DNA of 12,092 nt from an uncultured Oxalobacter sp. Its GTDB lineage: Bacteria; Pseudomonadota; Gammaproteobacteria; Burkholderiales; Burkholderiaceae_D. Made by a program: the position numbers and the translations under genes. The stretch spans positions 1-12,092 of the forward strand of contig CAJKQK010000063.1 of assembly GCA_905202055.1 (NCBI GenBank). The letters are read 5' to 3'. The first letter of the stretch is position 1; each line of letters starts with the position of its first letter. The notes beneath the pieces were generated by a model, which searched no databases, was not told the DNA's origin, and worked only from the letters and a program-made list of their open reading frames with translations. Shown here one piece after another: positions 1 to 7,299 of this stretch.

Positions 1-2285
1 CGCCGGATGATGAACATAAAGAAAGCCTGATGCTCGCCAGTTTTGTCGAGCGCGCCTATCTGGATTATGCGATATCCGTCGTCAAGGGTCGCGCACTTCC
101 CGATGTCTGTGACGGGCAGAAGCCGGTACAACGCCGCATTCTGTATGCCATGAACGAACTGCGGCTGGATTCCGCTGCCAAGCCCCGCAAATCGGCAGCC
201 GTCGTCGGCGACGTCCTTGGCAAACTGCATCCGCATGGCGACCAGTCCGTTTACGATGCGCTCGTCAGGATGGCACAGGATTTTTCGATGCGTTATCCGC
301 TTATCGACGGTCACGGAAATTTCGGTTCAAGGGATGGTGACGGCGCTGCTGCGATGCGCTATACAGAGGCGCGTTTGACACCCATTGCCGAAATCCTGCT
401 CGAAGAAATCGATCAGGGAACAGTCGAATTCCAGGACAATTACGACGGTTCGACTCAGGAGCCGAAACTCCTTCCTGCGAGATTGCCAGTCACATTATTA
501 AACGGCGCATCCGGCATCGCCGTTGGCATGGCTACCGAAATCCCTTCCCATAATCTGAATGAAGTGGCAACTGCCGCCGTCGCGATGATCCGCAATCCGT
601 CCATCAGCCACGTCGAACTGATGGAAATCATTCCGGGCCCCGATTTTCCCGGAGGCGGACAGATCATCACCGCGCCCAATGTCATTTCGGAAATCTATGA
701 AAACGGTCGGGGCAGTGTCAAGGTACGCGCCCGCTGGAAAATCGAGGAGCTGGCACGCGGACAATGGCAAGCCGTCGTTTCCGAACTGCCGCCTGGCACT
801 TCCGCCCAGAAAGTCCTCGAGGAAATCGAGGAAATCACCAATCCGAAAGTCCGCGCCGGTAAAAAAGCCCTGTCGGCAGAACAGGTCGCCCTGCGCCAGC
901 AATTCCTGGGTATTCTGGATACCATCCGTGATGAAGCCAGCCGGGATGCACCCGTGCGCATTGTTCTGGAACCGAAATCGAAGCGGCAGGACCCGGATGA
1001 ATTCATGCAAACGCTTCTGGCATACACGTCTCTGGAATGCAATGCGCCCATCAATCTTGTCATGATCGGCATTGACGGACGACCACGGCAAAAAGGCCTG
1101 ACCGATATCATTCTGGAATGGATCGATTTCCGTTTCGCTACTGTCACGCGCCGTACAAACTGGCGGCTTGGCCGGGTGGACGACCGCATCCATATCCTGG
1201 AAGGTCGTGAAACCGTATTGTTGAATATTGACGCCGTCATCCGCATTATTCGCGAGTCGGACGAGCCGAAAGCCGCCCTGATCGACGCTTTCCAGTTATC
1301 GGACAGACAGGCTGACGATATTCTTGAAATCCGCTTGCGTCAGTTGGCCCGACTGGAAAAAATCAAAATCGAGCAGGAACTGGCCGAATTGCGCAAGGAA
1401 AAAGAAGGTCTTCACGACCTGCTTGACAATCCCTCTTCGATGAAGCGTCTGATCATCAATGAAATCGAAGCCGACCGCAAAAAATACGGTGATGCACGCC
1501 GTACGCTGATCGAAGAAGCCGAAAAGGCTACTGCCGAACAGAAAATCGTCGATGAACCCGTCACGGTCATCATTTCGCAAAATGGCTGGGTTCGCCAGCG
1601 CACCGGCCATGGACTCAATCTCTCTGCCGTTACATTCAAATCGGGTGACAACCTGCTGTCCGGTTTTGAATGCAGGAGCACTGATTTTCTGCTGGCGTTC
1701 TCGTCAACCGGACGGATCTATACGGTTCCGGTGCACCAGTTACCCGGAGGACGGGGCGACGGCATGCCGATCACGACATTTGCCGAAATCGGTATCGATG
1801 AAACCATTGTTCAGTATTTTGTCAGTTCGCCCGACAAATCCGTTTTGCTTTCCATGAATTCCGGTTACGGATTTTCCGCAAAAACGTCTGACATGATGAG
1901 CCGAGTTCGCAATGGCAAATCGTTCATTACGCTGGAAGAAGGAGAAACCCTTTTGCCGCCGCTTGTCATCCCTGATGGAAACAAATGGATCGGCGTTTTG
2001 TCCGAAAAAGGCCGTTTCCTTCTTTTCGACGTCAAAGAACTGCGTATGCTTTCTTCTGGCGGACACGGCGTTATCCTGATGGGACTCGACAAAGATGAAA
2101 AAATCAGGGCAACGCTGCCAGTCAGTGACAACGGTTGTATCATCACTTGCATGGCCAGGAACGACAACCGCTATGAAGTCCGTATCAGCGGAAACCTGAT
2201 CGAAACGTACACAGGCAAGCGCGCCCGAAAAGGCAAGCCAGTAGAGACCCGTTTCACCCCCGTGAGCCTCGAAAACATCAAATAA
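1..2285 (+). CDS. parC: DNA topoisomerase IV subunit A (5'-truncated by window edge)
   Basis: This is the DNA cleavage and religation subunit of topoisomerase IV, which with ParE decatenates replicated chromosomes. The frame is open to the left edge: codons upstream of the first ATG (position 30) read PDDEHKESL and look like the family N-terminus, so the true start lies outside the window and ATG 30 is internal. Counting from ATG 30, HPHGD is at residues 67-71, the catalytic Tyr is Y111 (codon 360-362, in AAMRYTEAR), and the C-terminal DNA-wrapping domain starts near residue 510. That domain lacks the GyrA-box (QRRGGKG) of gyrase, which favours ParC over GyrA. The residue aligned with E. coli Ser80 is Gln72. 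About 751 residues are visible, close to a full-length family member. The stop is TAA at 2283-2285. parE is often adjacent in related genomes but is not visible here. The identification is firm. Confidence 0.95.
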   Translation, partial: PDDEHKESLMLASFVERAYLDYAISVVKGRALPDVCDGQKPVQRRILYAMNELRLDSAAKPRKSAAVVGDVLGKLHPHGDQSVYDALVRMAQDFSMRYPLIDGHGNFGSRDGDGAAAMRYTEARLTPIAEILLEEIDQGTVEFQDNYDGSTQEPKLLPARLPVTLLNGASGIAVGMATEIPSHNLNEVATAAVAMIRNPSISHVELMEIIPGPDFPGGGQIITAPNVISEIYENGRGSVKVRARWKIEELARGQWQAVVSELPPGTSAQKVLEEIEEITNPKVRAGKKALSAEQVALRQQFLGILDTIRDEASRDAPVRIVLEPKSKRQDPDEFMQTLLAYTSLECNAPINLVMIGIDGRPRQKGLTDIILEWIDFRFATVTRRTNWRLGRVDDRIHILEGRETVLLNIDAVIRIIRESDEPKAALIDAFQLSDRQADDILEIRLRQLARLEKIKIEQELAELRKEKEGLHDLLDNPSSMKRLIINEIEADRKKYGDARRTLIEEAEKATAEQKIVDEPVTVIISQNGWVRQRTGHGLNLSAVTFKSGDNLLSGFECRSTDFLLAFSSTGRIYTVPVHQLPGGRGDGMPITTFAEIGIDETIVQYFVSSPDKSVLLSMNSGYGFSAKTSDMMSRVRNGKSFITLEEGETLLPPLVIPDGNKWIGVLSEKGRFLLFDVKELRMLSSGGHGVILMGLDKDEKIRATLPVSDNGCIITCMARNDNRYEVRISGNLIETYTGKRARKGKPVETRFTPVSLENIK

Positions 2286-2336
2286 TCTGCATTTATTTGT
2301 TCAGCTTTTGGCGAGTTGTGATTCAATACTTCCGAG

Positions 2337-2380
2337 ATTACCCGTGATACAGGACGTTCCCGTCCGGTTTCACGGGTAAT
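2337..2380. repeat. Nested perfect palindrome between parC and the GGDEF-EAL gene
   Basis: An 11-bp perfect inverted repeat (ATTACCCGTGA at 2337-2347, TCACGGGTAAT at 2370-2380) encloses a second 5-bp stem (GGACG at 2352-2356, CGTCC at 2361-2365) around a TTCC loop. The two stems can stack into one long hairpin with a short internal loop. It begins 51 bp after the parC stop. Neither strand has a following T-run, so it is not a classical intrinsic terminator. It could be an mRNA 3'-end stabiliser, a dispersed palindromic repeat, an attenuator or an operator for the downstream gene. The structure is seen directly; its role is unknown. Confidence 0.6.
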
Positions 2381-2456
2381 GCTATGGTTTGTTCGTACAA
2401 GCGCGGCACGATCCGTATTCCCTCGTGCTTTTTGACTGTCTTACACACCCTGACAT

Positions 2457-5069
2457 ATGCAAAACGACGGCAATCCAGAAAAACGGACAAAAAATCCCCG
2501 TGAATCCCGACAAAAGGAAAGTGAACCCGCATCAGGGAAATTACAGGGCAATACCAAACTGGATGATCTGTTTCAAACCGATCCTGATCCGGACAATAAT
2601 CTTTTTGCCACCGTTGGCGAAACCGACCCGCTTTTTTCAGGAAATAACCGGACAGACTACCGTCGCATGTTTGAAAAAGTACCGGCCGCCATGCTTGTTC
2701 TCGACAAATCGGGAAAAATCGTCAGGGCCAATTATGCTGCTGCCAGGCTACTCGGCCACACTCCTGTCCGGCTGGAACAGACTTTATTTACGGATTATCT
2801 GAAAAAAGCCGACCGGGATTCATTTCTGACCGTAACGAAAAAACTGAAAAGCAGCAGAAACCATTCCGTCTGGGAAGGACAGGCCGCAAAAACCGAAAGA
2901 ATCTTTCGTATGCGCAGCTTTTCAGACGAAAAAAACCAGAATCTGCTCCTGTCACTGGAAGATATCACCGATGAAAAGAAAAAACTGGGAAGAGAAGAAG
3001 CCAGGGCACAGCAATTGCAGGAGGACAGCCAACTCTATCGTATGGCGGTAGAACGTACTGATATCGGCCTGTGGAAAGCGTCCCTTTCAAAAAAGCAAGC
3101 CATGGAAGCGATACACTTCAACTTCTCTGACAAAGGCGGCGATATTTTCGGATTCGTTTCTTTTACAGACATTGGTTATACGCAGTTCACCGATATCGTC
3201 CATACGGACAGTGCTGAAAAAATCCGGGGCGCACTCAGGTCGGCTATTAACAGCAAAATCGGATTCGACATTGAAATACGGATCAACAAGCCGAACGGCG
3301 ATTTTGCATGGGTCAACTGGAAATGTTTTCTGATCGAGGAAAACCAGACAGGCTCAATCCTGCTCGAAGGCATCGCGCTGGATATCACGTCTCACAAGAC
3401 AACCGAAAAAGCGCTGGCGATTGCCAGCAATCTTTTCGAAAACAATCGTGACGGTATTTTCATAGCCGACCAGACTGGCCGCATTACCGTCGTCAACTAC
3501 CAGTTCACCCGGATGACAGGGCTGTCGCAGGAACAAATCATGAGCAACAAGCAATGGTACCTGCAACCCGGCATTTCCGACTCATCCTGCTACAGCCAGC
3601 TCTGTGATGTTATCATCTGTACTGACCATGAAGAAATGGCGACTTTCGAGAAAAATCGTGAACAGCGGATCGAACCGACGTACCTGACGATCAAGATCGT
3701 TCGGGATATGGATGAAAAAATTATCAGCTATATCGGTGTACTGCTCGACATCAGCCAGAATGATTTTCTTGAAGATCATACCCGATATATGATCGAGCAC
3801 GATTTCCTGACCGGCCTTCCCAACCGGATTCTCTTGCTCGACCGGCTTGGCCAGACATTGATAGCGGCTGAACGCAACCACCGGCGTGCCGCCGTCATGT
3901 TCCTGGATCTCGACAAGTTCAAACACATCAACGATACACTCGGACATGCCATTGGTGACCGTCTTTTGCAACAGGTTGCCCAGCGCCTCACCCAGTGCGT
4001 CCGTAAAAACGATACTGTCAGCCGTCAGGGAGGTGATGAATTCGTCATCCTCCTCTCCGATATCGGCGAAGCGGACGATGCGGCAATGGTCGCCAACAAT
4101 ATCATGCATACCCTGTCGCAAAATTACCAGATCGAAAATTATGAAATGTCGATCACGCCATCCATTGGGATCGCCCTTTTTCCGGAAGATGGAAAGGATA
4201 TAGACACCCTGCTGAAAAATGCCGACACGGCCATGTATCACGCAAAGGAAAACGGCAGAAACGCCTACCAGTTTTTCAATGCCGATATGAACCTGCATCT
4301 GATCGAACGTTCCCAACTGGAAGAAGACCTGAAATCCGCATTGAAAAACGGTGATTTCTTTCTCGAATACCAGCCGATCATCGACATGCACAACCAGCGT
4401 ATGACGAGTGTCGAAGCGTTTCTGCGCTGGAATCATCCCCAGTTCGGCATTCTGATGCCTTCGCGTTTTCTTTCCATAGCCGAAAATACCGGGCTGATTG
4501 GCCCTATTGGGGAATGGGTCATCAATACTGCCTGCAAACAGGCAAAAAAATGGAAAGATCAGGGATTTTCAAAAACCGTTTCCATCAATCTGTCTTCCAT
4601 CCAGCTGAAACAGAAAGATTTGCTTGGAACGATTAAAAGTGCGCTTGAAGAAAACGATCTGACACCCGACTTCCTGGAACTGCAAATCACCGAAGGCAGC
4701 ATTACCGAAAATATCCGTACGGTTATCGACCTTTTAAACGAACTCCGGAATATGGGCGTCAAAATTGCGCTGGACAACTTCGGAAACGGCTGCTCCAGCA
4801 TCAGTCATCTGAAACGTGTACCCATCGAGAAAATCAAAATCGATCCGGCGTTTATTCATGCACTGGGAACGCAAAGCAGCGATGCCGATGTCGCGGGAGC
4901 CATTATCGCCATGGCTAAAAACCTGAACCTGAAAGTCTCGGCAGGTGGCGTTGAAACCACAGACCAGGCAAACAGGTTAAAAGAAATCGGATGTGACGAG
5001 TATCAGGGTTATGTGATCAGCCGGACACTGCCGGCAAAAGAAATCAACCGCCTGCAACTGCCAAACTGA
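2457..5069 (+). CDS. PAS-PAS-PAS-GGDEF-EAL cyclic-di-GMP signalling protein with degenerate EAL
   Basis: This 870-residue protein has no membrane segment or signal peptide, so it is probably a cytoplasmic sensor. A charged N-terminal tail is followed by PAS-like domains near residues 68-170, 194-315 and 324-435, with a short helical linker near 172-193. GGDEF covers about 446-608: DFLTGLPNR starts at D449, GGDEF is at 525-529, and an RxxD inhibitory site (R516, D519) lies exactly five residues upstream. This predicts an active, feedback-inhibited diguanylate cyclase. EAL covers about 620-866 and is degraded: EAF at 653-655 in place of EAL, ALDNFGNG in place of DDFGTG (N774), and AGGVET in place of AEGVET (G830). 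The Asn of SINLS, the Glu of ITE, the Lys of KID and the Gln of YQGY remain. Phosphodiesterase activity is therefore doubtful. An in-frame TGA at 2451 forces a start at or after ATG 2457, which has no clear Shine-Dalgarno. Ligands of the PAS domains cannot be read from sequence. Confidence 0.93.
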   Translation: MQNDGNPEKRTKNPRESRQKESEPASGKLQGNTKLDDLFQTDPDPDNNLFATVGETDPLFSGNNRTDYRRMFEKVPAAMLVLDKSGKIVRANYAAARLLGHTPVRLEQTLFTDYLKKADRDSFLTVTKKLKSSRNHSVWEGQAAKTERIFRMRSFSDEKNQNLLLSLEDITDEKKKLGREEARAQQLQEDSQLYRMAVERTDIGLWKASLSKKQAMEAIHFNFSDKGGDIFGFVSFTDIGYTQFTDIVHTDSAEKIRGALRSAINSKIGFDIEIRINKPNGDFAWVNWKCFLIEENQTGSILLEGIALDITSHKTTEKALAIASNLFENNRDGIFIADQTGRITVVNYQFTRMTGLSQEQIMSNKQWYLQPGISDSSCYSQLCDVIICTDHEEMATFEKNREQRIEPTYLTIKIVRDMDEKIISYIGVLLDISQNDFLEDHTRYMIEHDFLTGLPNRILLLDRLGQTLIAAERNHRRAAVMFLDLDKFKHINDTLGHAIGDRLLQQVAQRLTQCVRKNDTVSRQGGDEFVILLSDIGEADDAAMVANNIMHTLSQNYQIENYEMSITPSIGIALFPEDGKDIDTLLKNADTAMYHAKENGRNAYQFFNADMNLHLIERSQLEEDLKSALKNGDFFLEYQPIIDMHNQRMTSVEAFLRWNHPQFGILMPSRFLSIAENTGLIGPIGEWVINTACKQAKKWKDQGFSKTVSINLSSIQLKQKDLLGTIKSALEENDLTPDFLELQITEGSITENIRTVIDLLNELRNMGVKIALDNFGNGCSSISHLKRVPIEKIKIDPAFIHALGTQSSDADVAGAIIAMAKNLNLKVSAGGVETTDQANRLKEIGCDEYQGYVISRTLPAKEINRLQLPN

Positions 5070-5081
5070 TCGCAACCGAAC

Positions 5082-5441
5082 TCACTCCGCTCTCATGAAC
5101 CCTGAGCTACCTGACATACCCTGCACTACGCAAACCCTTTTGCCCACCGTCATGGATGGCGCCGCTGGCGGTGCAATCATGAAAGTCCCTCCGTGATCCA
5201 GCAAAACAGTGTATTGAAAACACGCCCGACCTGTTGTCGTGCCTTTACCGGTTCCCTGACTGCAATCCAGATCGCGTGAAAACCCCTTCCTGACTTCAGC
5301 AGGACGAAGCATGACGATCGTACCACAATCGTATCCGGCATTTTCAGCAACGGAACTGCCCGTTTTGCCATTGGGATGCACAGGCAATGAACATGCCGAA
5401 ACACCAAAACCCGGCATCAGCAAGACAACAGGCTTTTTCAT
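5082..5441 (-). CDS. Small putative lipoprotein, YDCG / glycine-zipper family lacking the zipper
   Basis: The predicted product has 119 residues. It begins with MKKPVVLLMPGFG and a lipobox VSAC (residues 14-17), so it is probably lipidated at Cys17 and exported to the periplasm or outer membrane. A YDCGTI segment (37-42) and a C-terminal stretch (about 76-108: YTVLLDHGG, then VGKRVCVVQG) resemble SlyB/Pcp-like glycine-zipper lipoproteins. The run of small residues expected between them is replaced by a short TGKGTTTG-RACF junction (64-74). ATG 5441 begins five bases after the ridA-like stop codon. An alternative TTG at 5450 overlaps that stop as TTGA. Either way the two genes look translationally coupled. 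The gene converges on the GGDEF-EAL gene with 12 bp between stops. Family membership is judged from memory of similar proteins, and the coding call rests on the lipobox, the conserved-looking ends and the coupling. Confidence 0.62.
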   Translation of the reverse strand: MKKPVVLLMPGFGVSACSLPVHPNGKTGSSVAENAGYDCGTIVMLRPAEVRKGFSRDLDCSQGTGKGTTTGRACFQYTVLLDHGGTFMIAPPAAPSMTVGKRVCVVQGMSGSSGFMRAE

Positions 5442-5446
5442 GATTT

Positions 5447-5905
5447 TCAATCAATCTCGGCAATCAGTTCGAGTTCCAGGCAGGCACCGGTGGGCAACTG
5501 TGCCACGCCGAACGCTGAACGCGCATGACGTCCGGCATCGCCGAATACGTCCACCAATAATTCCGAAGCGCCATTCGTGACCAGATGATGTTCCGTGAAA
5601 TCAGCAGTCGAATTCACCAGAGACAAGACCTTGACGATGCGTTTCACGCGCTTCAGGTCACCGCCACAGGCATCCTGCAAAGTGGCAATCATGTCGATCG
5701 CCGTATTGCGGGCAGCCATTTTGCCCTCTTCCACCGAAATATTCCTGCCGAACTGGGCAGCCAGCGGTTTGCCGTCCTTTTTGGCAATGTGACCGGACAG
5801 ATAAACCAGATTACCGGACCGGACATACATCACATAAGCGGCAACCGGCTTGGCGACAGGAGGCAATTCGATATTCAGTGCTTTGAGCTTTTCATAAACG
5901 GACAT
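5447..5905 (-). CDS. RidA / YjgF / UK114 family protein (enamine-imine deaminase-like)
   Basis: This 152-residue protein belongs to the longer RidA subgroup that starts MSVYEKLKALNIELPP. RidA proteins are small cytoplasmic trimers. Archetypal members hydrolyse reactive enamine/imine intermediates made by PLP enzymes such as threonine dehydratase; substrates of this longer subgroup are less certain. Visible signatures are YLSGHIA (residues 35-41), the helix with AARNTAIDMIATL (64-76), and HARSAFGV (127-134), which carries the Arg (R129) expected to bind the substrate carboxylate, followed by LPTGACLELELIAEI. The start ATG at 5905 has a GGGA about ten bases upstream. The stop TGA (5447-5449) touches the start of the lipoprotein gene, so the two probably form an operon. 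It is divergent from the hypothetical gene at 6088. The family call is strong; the specific reaction is inference. Confidence 0.9.
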   Translation of the reverse strand: MSVYEKLKALNIELPPVAKPVAAYVMYVRSGNLVYLSGHIAKKDGKPLAAQFGRNISVEEGKMAARNTAIDMIATLQDACGGDLKRVKRIVKVLSLVNSTADFTEHHLVTNGASELLVDVFGDAGRHARSAFGVAQLPTGACLELELIAEID

Positions 5906-6087
5906 TTTTTATTCCCGACAAGAGTTAAGCGAAAAAAACGGATACAGACATTCAATCAAGTCATTATATCCAAGCCGATACATGACGGATACGTTTTACC
6001 TGAAACGGGCATGCAAACGTGGACAAAACAAAACGGCTGATCTTTTTGTCCGTTAAAATAGTGCAAACAGACAAATGACTGGACAAA
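5906..6087. promoter_or_regulatory. Divergent intergenic region with three GGACAAAA octamers
   Basis: This gap separates the divergent ridA-like gene and the plus-strand gene at 6088, so it should hold both promoters. The octamer GGACAAAA occurs at 6021-6028, inverted (TTTTGTCC) at 6044-6051, and again at 6081-6088 overlapping the start codon. The first and third copies share a preceding T. A TGCAAAC heptamer also repeats at 6012-6018 and 6062-6068. A TAAAAT at 6054-6059 could be a -10 box, but no convincing -35 is seen. The inverted pair could form a hairpin or be a repressor operator. The repeats are observed; regulation is inferred. Confidence 0.35.
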
Positions 6088-6483
6088 ATGAACGACACGA
6101 ACAAGAACGATGAGACCTTTGACGACATTGACGCCCTGCTCGAAGGGCATTTTTACAAGCTCGTCGATAAAGAACCGGCGCCCTGCACTTTTGCCGAATA
6201 TGCAAGTAACATGAAATCGGCGGAAAACCGGATCATCGAACAGACCCGGGTGGGCGAATTGACCGTTTCGACTGTTTTTACCGGCATCGATCACGCTTTC
6301 GGTATGGGAGAAAAACAATTGTTCGAAACGAGCGTTTTCGGATTTCCGGACAATATCCAGCCCCTATGGCGATTTGCCAGCTGGGACGATGCCGTCAGCC
6401 AGCATCTTCAACTCGTTCTCATGCTCGAACATAACGGACCTGACTGCCTGCTGGAAGAAGTCCGCAAAAAACAGGCTGACTGA
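6088..6483 (+). CDS. Conserved hypothetical protein (VSTVF-GIDH type)
   Basis: This 131-residue soluble protein has an acidic N-terminus and no signal peptide or membrane helix. The core, about residues 54-112, reads RVGELTVSTVFTGIDHAFGMG, then LFETSVFGF and RFASWDDAVSQH. From memory this resembles small uncharacterised proteins found in phages and assorted bacteria, with a consensus like VSTVWLGIDH, LFETMVFGG, RYxTWxEAxxGH. Those proteins have no established function that I know. The start ATG 6088 follows GGACAAA, a weak Shine-Dalgarno that is also part of a repeated octamer. It is convergent with yaaA, with stop codons 11 bp apart. A mobile-element origin is possible from the family resemblance, but no other phage gene is nearby and base composition is not obviously deviant. 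Confidence 0.75.
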   Translation: MNDTNKNDETFDDIDALLEGHFYKLVDKEPAPCTFAEYASNMKSAENRIIEQTRVGELTVSTVFTGIDHAFGMGEKQLFETSVFGFPDNIQPLWRFASWDDAVSQHLQLVLMLEHNGPDCLLEEVRKKQAD

Positions 6484-6494
6484 ACGAAAACGGA

Positions 6495-7274
6495 TCAGCG
6501 CCTGAAAACCCAGACCGAATCCGTCGATGTCTTTTCATGAAAGGCATAGCCACCGGTATCGAAAGCTTTTAGTCTTTCCACATCGTCAATCCCGTTTTTC
6601 GCTGCATACCGGGTCATCAGCCCCCTCGCTTTCTTTGCATACAAACCGATGACTTTCGCACCGCCTTCCCGCATCTCCTGAAAAACAGGCGTGATCATTT
6701 TTCCTTTCAGCTTTTTCACGTCGACGGCTTTGGAAAATTCTTCCGAAGCGAGATTGACGAGAACAGGATCATCCATTTTCTCCAGTTCGTCATTAATCGA
6801 ATCCATAATCGGTTTTTGCCAGTAATCTTACAGGCTCATACCATCCGGCCTGACCTTTGTACTATGAAACTCGAGGCGATAAGGCTGTATCAGATCGAAA
6901 GGTTTGGAAATTCCGTAAAGTGCCGACAAAATGCGTAAATGATCGTTTAGCCATGCCCATTCTTTTTCTGTCATATCGCGTGCATTCAAAGCCCGATAGA
7001 CGTCACCGTCATAGGAAAAAACCCCCGGTTGTGTTTCCGGCTGGACGGCTTTGACATTCCACTCTTCAAAATAACCCGCTTCTTTTATGGCAATGGTATC
7101 CGAAACTTTCAAAACCTCCGCCAGTTCAGACGGTGAATACGATCTCATAATATCCGCAATTTTTCCGGCTTTGGAAATCCATTTCGGCTGATCCAGATAT
7201 TTTTTCAGAAACGGATCCATCATTATCTTGTCTGAAAATTTCTTGCGTTTCGAGGGTGATAGAATAATCAGCAT
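6495..7274 (-). pseudogene. yaaA: yaaA (peroxide stress protein family) interrupted by one in-frame TAA
   Basis: YaaA proteins (DUF328/UPF0246) limit intracellular iron and oxidative DNA damage during peroxide stress in E. coli. The N-terminal part runs from ATG 7274 (MLIILSPSK) through FSYDGDVYRALNA, LRILSALYGI and PFDLIQPYRLEF. Codon 149 (6828-6830) is TAA. The same frame then continues without shift: DYWQKPIMDSINDELEKM, VLVNLASEEFSKAV, YAKKARGLMTRYAAKNG, to a TGA at 6495-6497. The whole frame is 259 codons plus stop, matching E. coli YaaA (258 aa) nearly end to end. Alignment with the E. coli motif DLYQFW places the stop at the conserved Tyr, so one TAC/TAT to TAA change explains it. An in-frame ATG at 6804-6806 lacks a Shine-Dalgarno. 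It could be a recent pseudogene, a sequencing error, or, less likely, readthrough. A further upstream ATG at 7286 is possible, but 7274 matches the family start. Confidence 0.88.
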
Positions 7275-7299
7275 AAAAAAAACCATTCAAAAAAATTTC

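Noticed and set aside
498..1193. Long antisense open frame (about 230 codons) inside parC
   Set aside because: It lies opposite a firmly identified gene, has no recognisable domain, and is explained by the codon bias of parC.
3582..4436. Antisense open frame of about 284 codons within the GGDEF-EAL gene
   Set aside because: The sense strand encodes clear PAS, GGDEF and EAL motifs; the antisense product has no family features.
6804..6830. Separate small gene for the C-terminal half of YaaA, starting at the ATG at 6804-6806
   Set aside because: The ATG lacks a Shine-Dalgarno and lies seven codons after the TAA in the same frame, so one broken gene explains both halves better.
7228..7299. Longer N-terminus for the PIN protein (24 extra residues)
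   Set aside because: It would start inside yaaA on the opposite strand and adds residues before the first PIN strand; ATG 7300 fits the family.
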